From: Nymphaea colorata | Lineage: Eukaryota; Streptophyta; Magnoliopsida; Nymphaeales; Nymphaeaceae | Reading direction: 5' to 3' | Assembly: GCF_008831285.2 (NCBI RefSeq) | Contig: NC_045143.1 | Location: forward strand, 7,325,503-7,389,502 | DNA: 64,000 nucleotides | Shown: in pieces, positions 9,631 through 19,924 of the stretch | Layout of the letters: every line of letters begins with the position of its first letter | How positions within the stretch are numbered: the stretch's first letter is position 1 | Translations under genes and position numbers: made by a program | Notes under the pieces: model-generated | The model's input: the letters and a program-made list of their open reading frames with translations, nothing else | Database searches by the model: none | What the model was told of the DNA's origin: nothing

Positions 9631-12600
9631 ACTGGCACTACCTGAATATAACCAGGTACTAAATTAGTACTTGTTACCAAATAAGTTTTCGAGTGTTTCT
9701 TTTCTCTCTTCTGCCTAGGAACTATAATTTTAAGTCAAGTATCGGTGGCGCTGAAGTTTTGTTCTGTAAAAATGGGTCACCACAAGATGAAGTACAACAG
9801 GTTTGGGTGGGAATTTTGGTCTTGTGAGCTTCGGCTTTTAACAGACAGTAGGGCATTTCTCCAGCCGTCGTAGAGATCAGACAGTCAAAAAAACTGGAAA
9901 CATAACCTCAGCCGAATTAACAAACGTAGATGACGATTAAGCTTATCCGTGCATCAAAATTTGCATTTTAATTGAAGATTTCTTACTCAAAAGATGCAGA
10001 ATCTTGGATCAGTTATCCGAAAGTTCGATTGCATAAAAAAAAAAAAAAATTCCCGATAGAAAACTTGATATCCTGTTTTGCTTTTCTTGTTTTTGCACCT
10101 TAGACAAAACAACATGCTGATGGTTTATTATGCAAGGTCATCGAACAGCAGAAAAACATATTCATAAAAATTCGTCCAGGACATCAAACACAGAAATTTG
10201 AATTGTTGGCATTAATTTTTTTGTTGAAATTTGGAAACTCATGGTACTTGTGTCTATAGAGCTACAAAACCACTCAATTTTACATAAACATTGCATTCGT
10301 ATATATAAACACATACTTTATAATACATATCTCAAGAAAATTCATTCTTTTCCAATCAACATGACAAGATCGTGTCCAGTGTTCGGCTGCAGAATCTAAG
10401 AGCCACATTCATAATATTGCATTATATTTCTTGACATACAACATTCATTATCTTTGATGGATGTGAAACATGAGTTGATAGCAGGACAACCGTACTTCAA
10501 CATCTCAAACATAAAATGATTATACTGCAAATAAATTGTTTCTGTCTCTCTTATGTGAAAAACGAGGGAAAAGCCAGAACACCAAGGGGTTGGACCATTT
10601 AAACATGTTGAAAGGGATCCAACCATTTAAATTTGTTCACATGTACATCATGAAAAATATATTCGGAGAAACGCTAATGGAGATGGCCACCGGCCCTTTA
10701 AATGAGAGGGTACTGGGCGAAGGGCAGAGGAAGCTGGGTCGCAGGCAAAAGCAGACAACGGGTGCAGCCAACTTTGAAGAAGCATATTTGAAAGCTATTT
10801 GTTGGTTGGGGTGGGCCACTGCCCACACCAGCCCATCAAAAATTGTATTATGATGTCTCAATATCATTTCTAAATTATATGTAATGCCCACACCAAATTT
10901 GTGTCACCAAAACAAATTTTAATTGGCGTTAAAGGATGTTTAAGTCAGATTTTTTCTTTTCAAAATTTAGCAAACCCGTAACTTTGCATGTACAAAAAAG
11001 GGAATAAATGATGATAAAGGGAAAGCTGTAAACAACAAAGCGACCAGCCCCTTCATACCTACGCCATTAATGATGTTCAATGAGTTTAGCAAACTCGAGT
11101 TCGCTTGATAAACTTGATTTGAATTCAACTCACTTATTAAACGAGTTGAGTTCAAACTTGAGCTCCAGCAGAGTTCAAGTTTTTCTTAAGACACTCAGTG
11201 ACTCAGACGAGTTCGAGCTGGCTCAGCTCAGCTTGAACTCTGGTCGTGAACATCCCTACTTAATATGAATCACTTCGCACTTGTTTAATGTGCTTTAATT
11301 ATCAATACCATTTATAAGAAAATGTAGCAGCAATGGTGGAGCTAGAATATTTTAGCTGAGAAGCACTGGAATCACCAACTTAGGTTTGATGAGGGCATCA
11401 CAACTGGACTGCAACATCAATCTCAATGAAATTTTACAATGACTGGTGTGAGCGAGAATGAGTTGCAGGCATGGGCCGTTTGGTGCACACAACACATATA
11501 TGCCAAAAAAAAAAAGAAAAAAAAGGTAGGAGTAAGAATATTTTGGAAATTATTTTAAAATAGTATCTCTTTTAATATTTGAAATTTTTTCAGTTTTTTT
11601 CTTTTGTTCCTGCAAAAAGTTATCTTTTTTTTATTAACGGCGTTTTCGTCATTAGTCATACTACTGTCTACTACAGCATAGAAAAGAAGAGGTGATAGTA
11701 GCTTTAGTCTCAAACTGTTGGAGGTGGCAATCTCTTTATTTTCATCGTGTCTTTTTCTTATAGTGTTTATTGTGTTGCTTCACAAGAGTTCCATTAATCT
11801 TCTTCTCTTTCAATTAAGCTACAAGAGTTCCAATTAATCTTCTTCTCTTTCAATTAACTATGCACGAGTAATTGATTCTCCAAGTCACCGTGCTGTTTTA
11901 CTAGAGGGAAAGATTCTCATATATAAAGCAAAATATATAAGGAAAGAGGCTACTAGTGGATAACAGTAGCATCTGGGAACAACTACTTGGGAATATAAAA
12001 AATGACAAACAAGGAAGGTGGTTGATCAAATTCCCTACTAGCTACTGCAACACCAATAAAAATGTTGCTTATTACATGAACATGAGCCTTCCTGCCCCCT
12101 TCAAGACTACGCAAAGGAACGACGCTTGGGTTTAAATTGTAGAAAGATGCAAAATGTTGTAAGGATAAACTTCCATTGCGTCCTGGGAGAGAAAGGCCTT
12201 CTCTACTAAGATTCGGTACAGAGCGGTGCTGCAGTGTGCACCATCATAGAACATGTACGCGTCCCTGTTCCCGCACGGTTTGCTCTCTGGTACGCATGCA
12301 ACGCCCGGCGGGAAGTCCGTATTGGTCTCACAACAAGCCTTATTCACCACCTTGAATCCTGTTAATTCATATATATACATCAGTACTTATCAAGAACCAG
12401 ACGATATTATACCAGATGTAGCTTATCTAGCTTCTTATGCAATAAAATGTCTCCAACTACTTGTTCCTGGTCGTCATTGCACAACTGCTTTCACAGCATC
12501 TATTTGATGTATTGATATATGCATGCAACGCTATTGATGCAATGTCCTTGAGAAACTTTCGAAGTTCATCATTCTTAGATGAGCATATTTGTACAAGATG

Positions 12601-13204
12601 TGTTTGTAAAACAATCTGGTTTATTCAAAGGGTTAAAGAGTGTCAACTCGTAAAAAAAAAGCCCATTTCAAAATACCAATGTATGGGTTGCTTTCAATTT
12701 CATTTGTAAATCATATCTAAACTATATATATAGTTAAGGGATTTGAAAGTTTTTAAGTTGCATGTTGTGCTTGAAAGCCATGAATTTGGTAAACAAGCTC
12801 ATCATCTGTAAATAACATTCTAGCTTACCCTCAGAACCCGGGTTCTTGTAGATGTTCTCGGTTATGTTGTAGGCATTCACGTAGACAAATTGAGCAGATG
12901 GCATGGTTTCAATCAGTTTGCTTATTGAGGATCTCATAATGCCGCTAAATTTTACAGCTCCATAGTTGAGATCAGCTTTGCATGTGTTGTTATTTTGCTG
13001 CTGAAAGGCAGGGTTGCATCCAAGTGGTTGAACACCGAACAAGACGAACTTTCGAGCTCCCAAATTATACATGCTCTGCGGAAGGCAACACATGCACCAA
13101 GGTAATTGTTTGAACAGAACTGATGTTGATATTTTGTCCTAGAGTAGTGGAACTAAAAAGCAGCACGAAAGAGCCCTTCCGAGTTGCTACAGCATGAATA
13201 TGTG

Positions 13205-13249
13205 GAAGAAGAAGAAGAAGAAGAAGAAGAAGAAGAAGAAGAAGAAGAT
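13205..13249. repeat. (GAA)n microsatellite in intron 2 of gene B
   Basis: About 15 GAA/GAAG trinucleotides in a row. On the gene's strand this is a TTC-rich tract within the intron, between exon 2b and exon 3. Confidence 0.95.
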
Positions 13250-13358
13250 AATGGTAAACACATAGGATAAAGGAGTTTGGGTACCTTAAGTCGCACAGTA
13301 AAGTTCGCCATGAGGTGCTGGAGACTTTCTTCGCATTGTTCCTGGCTATGAGTAGGTT

Positions 13359-13363
13359 GCTCG
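13359..13363. repeat. Left target-site duplication of Copia 1 (GCTCG)
   Basis: GCTCG directly precedes the TGTTAACA start of the 5' LTR and recurs at 18960-18964 after the 3' LTR. Both copies lie in the coding sequence of GDSL gene B exon 2. Confidence 0.9.
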
Positions 13364-13712
13364 TGTTAACAAAACTGATAAGGATGAATCCGTTGGAGAG
13401 AAAATCAGCAATCAAGATATGAAGCTGGTAATAAAAGATTGTGATCAAATAAAAAAGGCAGAAAAATCAGAAGAAAGGGAAAGGCGAGAATTTGGGGATC
13501 AAATCAAGATTTCATTTAATCTAGGCAAGAACAACCTTGCCTACAATAAGACGTGATTTCTTCCCTATAAAAGGGACTCGACTCTCCCATTGTAATTATC
13601 TTCTTATTGAATGAAAAATTGTTCGAGTGCCTTCCGATCGTGGACGTAGGCTCAATCAGAGCTGAACCACGTTACTTGCTGTCTTTCATCCTGCTCTCTT
13701 CTTCTGTTTTCA
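13364..13712 (+). repeat. 5' LTR of Copia 1
   Basis: Starts TGTTAACAAAAC and ends CTGTTTTCA, followed by TTA and the primer binding site. It contains a TATA box (ctataaaagg), a CT-rich leader and the U5 word cgtggacgtagg also seen in the remnant at 37.3 kb. Identical to 18607-18955. Confidence 0.95.
13566..13572 (+). promoter_or_regulatory. TATA box of the Copia 1 5' LTR
   Basis: TATAAAA within the LTR marks the U3/R boundary region. Transcription would run through gag-pol, antisense to the GDSL gene B. The same box in the 3' LTR (about 18809) would fire rightwards into antisense of exon 2a and exon 1. Confidence 0.65.
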
Positions 13713-13715
13713 TTA

Positions 13716-13726
13716 TGGTATCAGAG
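13716..13726 (+). other. Primer binding site of Copia 1 (initiator tRNA-Met)
   Basis: TGGTATCAGAG is the standard plant LTR-retrotransposon site complementary to the 3' end of initiator tRNA-Met. Three bases (TTA) separate it from the canonical CA end of the LTR. Confidence 0.85.
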
Positions 13727-13774
13727 AAATAGAAGTTGCTGCTGCGGAAATCATTTGAGTCTTACCACGACAGC

Positions 13775-13930
13775 ACAACCGCCCTCTTTTGAGAAGAGGC
13801 ATCAATCATACCACGGCAAGCTGTTGCTGTGGAAAGGGCACGACAACCCTCACACAACCGCCCTCCTTTGAAGAGAGGCATCAATCATACCACGACAAGC
13901 TGTTGCTGTGGAAAGGGCACGACAACCCTC
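13775..13930 (+). repeat. Tandem duplication of 78 bp in the Copia 1 leader
   Basis: Two adjacent copies begin at 13775 and 13853 with acaaccgccctc and share ggcatcaatcataccacg, caagctgttgctgtggaaag and ggcacgacaaccctc. They differ at a few bases. They lie in the untranslated leader between the primer binding site and gag. Confidence 0.85.
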
Positions 13931-14332
13931 TCTGCTTCCGACTCACCGGAAGCTGCTTAAGACCGTTTGGGTCTTCCACCGGTATCATTGCTCACGGCGT
14001 TTCTGCTGTTTACGGCAGAATCGATCATCTCTTGTTGCTGAAACAAAGGGAGAACAAAGACAGAACAGAGGAAGTTCTCCCTCTCTGTTCACGACAGCTT
14101 TATGGGGTGTTGTTAAAATCACCCCCTCTATCGAGCAAGAGTCAAATCGTTTTCTCAACGTGTGCAGATTCTTCAAGCGCCTTTGCACTTTTTTTCTGAA
14201 GATTCGTGGAAGCAGCGCTTGTAATTTTAAGCGCTGCTGGTTGTGAAACCGGGTCAAAGAAGAGCAGGTCGTTTCTTTCCGCCTCTTTATTTCAGTAAAC
14301 GGCATTTTCTTTACGACTGAAATTGTTCTTAA

Positions 14333-17300
14333 ATGGCGACTTCAACACCTGTTTTCCCTTATCCTTATACTGTCAACGTTGCAAATTTCGTTTCTCTCAA
14401 GCTACGAGCTGAAAATTTTCTCTTATGGAAAACACAAATTTTGGCACTGGTTGAGAGCCAAGATCTTCAAGGGTTTTTGACTGGCGAAGTTACTGCCCCA
14501 CCAGAATTTATTGATGATTCTTCTTCTCAGAAAATTCCCAATCTTCATTTTATTGCTTGGAGGAAGACTGATCGCTTAATCAAGGGATGGATAACCAGTA
14601 CGTTGTCCGAGAGTGCTCTTGGCCTAGTTGTTGGCCTTGAGACATCCAAGGATATTTGGAGGGTTCTTATGAATACCTTCTCTCGTAAATCGCGTGAGAG
14701 AGAATTCCATCTCACGCATTTACTAACTTCGCTTAAGAAGAATGATGATTCTGTGGAAGCCTATATAGGAAAATTCAAACGAATATGCGACGATCTTTCA
14801 GCTATTGGAAAATCTATTGACGAAGGGGCTCAAGTTTACTGGCTACTTCAAGGACTTGGAGAAGGATACGAAGCATTTATTGCATCCATGCTTCGACCAC
14901 CTACTCTTCCTTATGAAGAGGTTGTCTCTCTTCTTCAAAGTTTTGATTCCCGAATAAAGAGTCCCACTCCTCCTATCATGGCCATGACACATCAACAATC
15001 TGGACGTGGTCGCATGCGTGCACGCAGCTATAGAGGACGTGGCCACTATCAAGGGCGAGGACAGTATCAAAATCGACCACATGACAATTCCAATTTCGCT
15101 TCAAATGGTGATGACAAAAATAACAAAAACCCCGTTGTTTGTCAAATTTGTGGTAAGAAATATCATTCTGCAATCAAGTGTTTTGAAAGATTTAATCATG
15201 CCTATCAAGCTGGGGATGCCCAACAAGCACTTGCCGCCATTACTATTGATGATACAAACAACTCAGAATGGTTAGCTGACACTGGAGCATCAGCTCATAT
15301 GACTGGAAATCCTGGTAAGATTTCTGAAATCTCTACTTATGATGGAAGTGATCATGTTATTGTTGGGGATGGTACGCCTCTTTCTATAACTCATATTGGT
15401 AACAGTGAAGTCGTTACAGGCAAATCATCTATTCCTCTTTCTCATGTTCTATATGTTCCAAAACTAAAGAAAGACTTACTTTCTGTTAGTCAATTAACTA
15501 GTGCGTTACCATATGTTTTTGAATTTTCCTCCTCTTGTTGTCTCATAAAGGACAGGAGAACCGGGAAAATAGTGGCACAGGGCAACAAACGTGATGGAGT
15601 TTATACCATCGGCAAGGTCAGACATACAGCATGTTTTTCTTCCAGATTTCGGCGTGCTTCAGAAGAACAATGGCATTTCAGATTAGGACATCCCCATAAT
15701 GGCGTTGTGAGACATTTGCAGCAGAAAAATTTGATTAATGTTTGCTCTTCAGTTCCTAGAACTTCTATTTGTCATAGCTGTCAACTTGGCAAATCATGTA
15801 GGTTGCCATTTCTTGAACGAGAAAATAAATTTGTTGAACCTTTTGAAAAAATCCATTCGGATCTATGGGGACCAGCACCTGTTTGTTCTCATTTTGGTTA
15901 TCGCTACTATGTGATTTTTATTGATGAGCATTCTAGATTCACTTGGCTATATCCTTTGAAGTTAAAATCTGACTTCTTTGTTTGTTTTCAACATTTCCAG
16001 AAATTTGTTGAAACACAATTTAATAAAAGGATAAAGGTTTTTCAATCTGATGAAGGAGGAGAATATACAAGTACAAAATTTAGAGATTATCTAAAGTCTC
16101 TTGGAACAAAACAGTTGTTTTCTTGCCCATATACTAAACAACAAAATGGTATGGCAGAAAGAAAACATCGAAATATCACTGAATTAGGTCTGACCATGAT
16201 GTTGCATGCCAACATTCCCAAGCGTTTCTGGTTTGAAGCTTTTAGCAGTGCTGTTTTTCTCATCAATAGGCTACCATCGTCTTCTCTCAAGATGGATTCT
16301 CCTTACTTAAAACTTTTTGGGAAGCATCCTACGTATGATTTTCTTCGTGTTTTTGGATGTCGATGTTTCCCTTACTTAAGAGATTATGCAAAAGATAAAT
16401 TGGAGCCTCGATCACTGCCATGTGTTTTTCTTGGGTATAGTGATAGTCACAAAGGATATCGTTGTTTGTATCCGGCCACCGGAAAAATGTTTATCTCTCG
16501 ACATGTTTGTTTTGATGAACATTTTTTTCCTTATAAAGATCCTGCTAAATTATATGATGGAGATTCTCTAACTTCAGATCTGATTTCTTTCAATGAGGAA
16601 CAAGAGAATATAGAGCAAATGGTTCCCGAAAATGAGAATCTTATTCGAACAACTGACGTTCATGAGGAAGAACGAAGTGATATTGGCACTCACTCTCAAT
16701 CTCAAGAACATTTGATTGACAACGTGCCAATTAATGAGCAGTCGGTTCACAATTTGCTGGATAGTCTCGGACAGGATGAGTATCAGACAGGCATGACTGA
16801 CACCACGGGACAAAATCAAGTTCAAAGAAATGAAGAAAGCACTGAGATAGACAATGAACAGTCAGTTCACGAGCAGGTTGATAACTCGGAAGAAGGCGAT
16901 CATGGAGTTCTTGATACAAACACAATTGAAAGTATGGAACAAGGTGAGCATACTCCTCCTCCTTCTGCTATGATTAGAACAATGGTCACTAGATCGATGA
17001 TGGGAACCTTTAAACCGAATCCCAAGTATGCTAACTTACATACTTTGTACCAAGATATTCCTAAAGAACCTTCAAGTGTTAATGAAGCTCTTGGGAAACC
17101 AGGCTGGAAAAAGGCTATGGACGAAGAAATTAGAGCCTTAGATGAAAATAAAACCTGGAGACTTGTACCCTATGATCCCAAGATGAATCTAGTTGGCTCA
17201 AAATGGGTGTTTAAAACCAAACTCAAATCAAATGGGACATTGGAAAAACTCAAGGCTAGACTTGTTGCTCGAGGCTTCACCCAAAAAGAGGGAATAGACT

Positions 17301-18799
17301 TCCATGAAACCTTTTCTCCAGTAGTTCGTCCTACCACTATTAGAATGGTTCTTTCTATTGCTACAGTTAGAAAGTGGGAAATCAGACAGTTAGATATCAA
17401 GAATGCCTTCTTACACGGAGCTATAAATGAAGATGTATACATGAAACAACCTCCCGGGTATGAAGATAAAACAAAACCAGGATATGTTTGTAAATTGCAG
17501 CGAGCCATTTATGGTCTGAAACAAGCATCGCGTGCATGGTATGCACGGCTAAGCAGTTTCCTTCTTGATTATGGTTTTTCTACTAGTATGGGCGATCCGT
17601 CTATGTTTACATTACATCGAAGATCAAACACTCTTGTGCTTCTTGTGTATGTTGATGATATGATCCTAACCGGAAATTGTTCTATATTTTTGCAACGCTT
17701 TGTTAATGCCTTTTGCAAGGAGTTTCCTGTCAAAGATCTTGGCAGATTGAGCTATTTTTTAGGAGTCGAAGTGACTTGGACAGAAAAGGGAATTCTCTTA
17801 TGTCAAACCAAGTATGCTAAGGACATTCTTGAAAGAGCAAAGATGGAGGACTGCAAACCAAACATCACGCCAATGAGTCCAAAAATGCCTCAGTATAAGG
17901 ATGATGAAGTAAAATTCACAAATCCTACTCTCTACAGGCAGATAGTTGGATCCTTGCAATACTTGACTCTAACGCGACCTGATATCTCCTTTGCTATCAA
18001 TTATGTTAGTCAGTTTATGCATGAGCCACTTCAGATTCACTATCAAATGGTCAAAAGGATTCTTCGATACATTAAAGGATCAATACACATGGGACTAAAC
18101 ATATTGATGCAAAGCACTCTTGATTTATATGCTTTTTCAGACTCAGATTGGGCAGGATGTTCTCAAACAAGGCGATCCACCACAGGATTTTGTGTTTTTC
18201 TTGGAGCAAATTGTGTGTCTTGGAGTGCCAAGAAGCAAAATAGTGTAGCCAGATCTAGTACCGAAGCTGAATATAGAGCAATGGCGTCGACAGCGGCAGA
18301 ACTTACATGGATACAATTCTTAATGAAGGACATTGGAATACCAATTATCAAAGTCCCAATTTTATATTGTGATAATAAGAGCTCACTTTATATGACGGCA
18401 AATCCGGTATTTCATAACCGAAGCAAGCACATTCAGATTGATTTTCATTATGTTCGAGAAAGAGTAGCTCAAAAGCAACTTCAAACTAAGTATATTTCAA
18501 CCACAAATCAAGTTGCCGATCTGTTTACCAAAAGCTTATCAAAGCGTACTTTCAATCATCTCAAGACCAAACTTAGCCTTCAGCAGCGGCTTAGTTTGAG
18601 GGAGAATGTTAACAAAACTGATAAGGATGAATCCGTTGGAGAGAAAATCAGCAATCAAGATATGAAGCTGGTAATAAAAGATTGTGATCAAATAAAAAAG
18701 GCAGAAAAATCAGAAGAAAGGGAAAGGCGAGAATTTGGGGATCAAATCAAGATTTCATTTAATCTAGGCAAGAACAACCTTGCCTACAATAAGACGTGA
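14333..18799 (+). CDS. Copia 1 gag-pol polyprotein, 1488 aa
   Basis: This is one open frame without stops. In order it shows: a UBN2-type gag (about residues 60-210); a CCHC zinc knuckle CQICGKKYHSAIKC at about 269; an aspartic protease DTGAS at about 316; the integrase zinc region (HFRLGH...CHSC) and the catalytic Asp/Asp/Glu at about 510 (HSDLWG), 572 (SDEGGEY) and 608 (GMAERKH); reverse transcriptase with VYVDDMIL at about 1106; RNase H with SDSDWAG at about 1269, STEAEYRA at about 1308 and YCDNKS at about 1345. All expected catalytic residues are visible. The last 60 or so residues run into the 3' LTR, where the stop lies, so the C-terminal tail is LTR-encoded. The polyprotein would be cut by its own protease; no separate gag stop or frameshift site is seen. 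Confidence 0.95.
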   Translation: MATSTPVFPYPYTVNVANFVSLKLRAENFLLWKTQILALVESQDLQGFLTGEVTAPPEFIDDSSSQKIPNLHFIAWRKTDRLIKGWITSTLSESALGLVVGLETSKDIWRVLMNTFSRKSREREFHLTHLLTSLKKNDDSVEAYIGKFKRICDDLSAIGKSIDEGAQVYWLLQGLGEGYEAFIASMLRPPTLPYEEVVSLLQSFDSRIKSPTPPIMAMTHQQSGRGRMRARSYRGRGHYQGRGQYQNRPHDNSNFASNGDDKNNKNPVVCQICGKKYHSAIKCFERFNHAYQAGDAQQALAAITIDDTNNSEWLADTGASAHMTGNPGKISEISTYDGSDHVIVGDGTPLSITHIGNSEVVTGKSSIPLSHVLYVPKLKKDLLSVSQLTSALPYVFEFSSSCCLIKDRRTGKIVAQGNKRDGVYTIGKVRHTACFSSRFRRASEEQWHFRLGHPHNGVVRHLQQKNLINVCSSVPRTSICHSCQLGKSCRLPFLERENKFVEPFEKIHSDLWGPAPVCSHFGYRYYVIFIDEHSRFTWLYPLKLKSDFFVCFQHFQKFVETQFNKRIKVFQSDEGGEYTSTKFRDYLKSLGTKQLFSCPYTKQQNGMAERKHRNITELGLTMMLHANIPKRFWFEAFSSAVFLINRLPSSSLKMDSPYLKLFGKHPTYDFLRVFGCRCFPYLRDYAKDKLEPRSLPCVFLGYSDSHKGYRCLYPATGKMFISRHVCFDEHFFPYKDPAKLYDGDSLTSDLISFNEEQENIEQMVPENENLIRTTDVHEEERSDIGTHSQSQEHLIDNVPINEQSVHNLLDSLGQDEYQTGMTDTTGQNQVQRNEESTEIDNEQSVHEQVDNSEEGDHGVLDTNTIESMEQGEHTPPPSAMIRTMVTRSMMGTFKPNPKYANLHTLYQDIPKEPSSVNEALGKPGWKKAMDEEIRALDENKTWRLVPYDPKMNLVGSKWVFKTKLKSNGTLEKLKARLVARGFTQKEGIDFHETFSPVVRPTTIRMVLSIATVRKWEIRQLDIKNAFLHGAINEDVYMKQPPGYEDKTKPGYVCKLQRAIYGLKQASRAWYARLSSFLLDYGFSTSMGDPSMFTLHRRSNTLVLLVYVDDMILTGNCSIFLQRFVNAFCKEFPVKDLGRLSYFLGVEVTWTEKGILLCQTKYAKDILERAKMEDCKPNITPMSPKMPQYKDDEVKFTNPTLYRQIVGSLQYLTLTRPDISFAINYVSQFMHEPLQIHYQMVKRILRYIKGSIHMGLNILMQSTLDLYAFSDSDWAGCSQTRRSTTGFCVFLGANCVSWSAKKQNSVARSSTEAEYRAMASTAAELTWIQFLMKDIGIPIIKVPILYCDNKSSLYMTANPVFHNRSKHIQIDFHYVRERVAQKQLQTKYISTTNQVADLFTKSLSKRTFNHLKTKLSLQQRLSLRENVNKTDKDESVGEKISNQDMKLVIKDCDQIKKAEKSEERERREFGDQIKISFNLGKNNLAYNKT
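18598..18606 (+). other. Polypurine tract of Copia 1
   Basis: GAGGGAGAA directly precedes the TGTTAACA start of the 3' LTR and is the expected plus-strand primer. It lies inside the gag-pol frame. Confidence 0.8.
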
Positions 18800-18955
18800 T
18801 TTCTTCCCTATAAAAGGGACTCGACTCTCCCATTGTAATTATCTTCTTATTGAATGAAAAATTGTTCGAGTGCCTTCCGATCGTGGACGTAGGCTCAATC
18901 AGAGCTGAACCACGTTACTTGCTGTCTTTCATCCTGCTCTCTTCTTCTGTTTTCA
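18607..18955 (+). repeat. 3' LTR of Copia 1
   Basis: 349 bp, identical by eye to the 5' LTR. After the terminal CA there are four extra bases (TTTA) before the GCTCG target duplication at 18960-18964. Confidence 0.95.
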
Positions 18956-18959
18956 TTTA

Positions 18960-18964
18960 GCTCG
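18960..18964. repeat. Right target-site duplication of Copia 1 (GCTCG)
   Basis: Matches 13359-13363. The coding sequence of GDSL gene B exon 2 resumes at once, reading leftwards. Confidence 0.9.
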
Positions 18965-19915
18965 CACAACTCATGAACGTCGTTACCCCCCGTGTTGAAT
19001 GCAAATATGCTCTTCGCCAGGTAGGTGGATAGTTCTGTCTCGTTAAATTGTTTCCTCAAATCTGGAAGTGTTGTGTTCTTGAATAACTTTGTTTGGTTTT
19101 TTAGTGATATCGATTTAGACTGCAATAACATCTTACAGTTAGGCGAATCATGGGGCGGCATATCTTGAGGTACCTTGCTTGAATCCAAATACGCAGAGCG
19201 TAAGAAGAGCTCATGAAGTACTCCAACGCTTCTACTATATTATAACAGATTTGCTTGCTTCATGTTCGAATTTCGAAACTCATTTTGCTAATAAAGAAGA
19301 TACTGAAATTCAAATAGAAATGACAATAAGACTGACACTTTCTTGTAAAAATCAGTTTAAGACTGCCATAGTGAGTTCAGCAATGCAAGTCTTGCCATTA
19401 GAAGCTTTTCATTCTCTCTTGAAAAAAACACACCATCATGAAGAAGAAAGAAAGGAATCATAAGAATCATCTGTACCATAAAGCCTAAAAACAGGCTTAC
19501 TTACATTGGGATAATCAAGAATGCCTGAACCACCAGAGGCATAGTTAACTCCAATAGTTATCATCCCACCTACGGCTTTGGGGTCCAAAACAGCCGGAGG
19601 GAGATGGGTAAAGTTCAAAAACACAGCCAAGATATCACCTGGGTTCAGCCCATTGGTGAACCTCCCTGTAGGACCGGTGGGAAAATCTACCCCATATGGA
19701 AGATGGCCGGTAGATGCACCGTGATCGAAAATGACATTGTTACCGCCGTCAACAACGGAGTCTCCGAACACGAACAGCGCAGGGACGCGCTGCTCCTTGT
19801 GTACTACAGAGTATGAAGAAGGAAAAGAGGAAACGAGCAAGAAGAAGAAGACACAGAGACCCATTCTTGCCATTGTTGGGAGACGTGGGTGTGGGAGACG
19901 CATGTTGCAGGCCTA

Positions 19916-19921
19916 CTTATA
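19916..19921 (-). promoter_or_regulatory. Putative TATA box of GDSL gene B
   Basis: TATAAG reads towards the gene 43 bp above the chosen ATG at 19873. It would place the transcription start between the two candidate Met codons and supports the inner one. Confidence 0.55.
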
Positions 19922-19924
19922 GAA

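Larger units (their letters stand above)
7450..12131. other. Intergenic DNA right part: no gene seen
   Basis: AT-rich sequence without a supported gene. It contains a possible nested element (8218-9165), an AT-rich dispersed repeat (9340-9630), and a region at 11080-11260 made of repeated gagttcgagct/gttgagttcaa words resembling those at 55900-56730. A direct repeat of about 35 bp (tccaattaatcttcttctctttcaatta) occurs twice near 11790-11860. A frame at 10536-10853 exists but shows no family features and overlaps repeat-like DNA (gtgggccactgcccacaccagccc, which recurs near 36350). Confidence 0.35.
13364..18955 (+). mobile_element. Copia 1: complete, apparently intact Ty1/Copia LTR retrotransposon
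   Basis: The element has 349-bp LTRs at both ends (TG...CA) that I find identical base for base, a primer binding site tggtatcagag, a gag-pol frame of 1488 codons, a polypurine tract and a 5-bp target duplication. Identical LTRs mean very recent insertion, since both LTRs are copied from one template. Gene order protease, integrase, reverse transcriptase, RNase H defines Copia. The integrase and RT wording resembles the RE1/Ale-type lineage, which is an inference from memory. It sits antisense inside exon 2 of a GDSL lipase gene. Confidence 0.95.
12132..19873 (-). pseudogene. GDSL esterase/lipase B, split by a Copia retrotransposon in exon 2
   Basis: Exons are 19505-19873, exon 2 in two pieces (18960-19119 and 13285-13363), 12829-13075 and 12132-12358. 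The ATG at 19873 (MARMG) is homologous to gene C and lies 43 bp below a TATAAG box; the Met at 19903 is too close to that box. Signal peptide, FGDSVVDGGNN, GVNYASGGSG, FNTGGND and the last-exon YDGAH (Asp/His of the triad) are all present. Copia 1 is inserted after the GGND motif. With one copy of the 5-bp target duplication removed, exon 2 is exactly in frame (78 codons) and the four exons total 359 codons including stop, so the coding parts seem otherwise undamaged. The transposon is in the opposite orientation to the gene. A normal transcript is not expected unless all 5.6 kb is spliced out. Confidence 0.9.

Noticed and set aside
10536-10853. A 105-codon frame as a gene
   Set aside because: No family features, it overlaps repeat-like phrases also found near 36350, and there is an equally long frame on the other strand.
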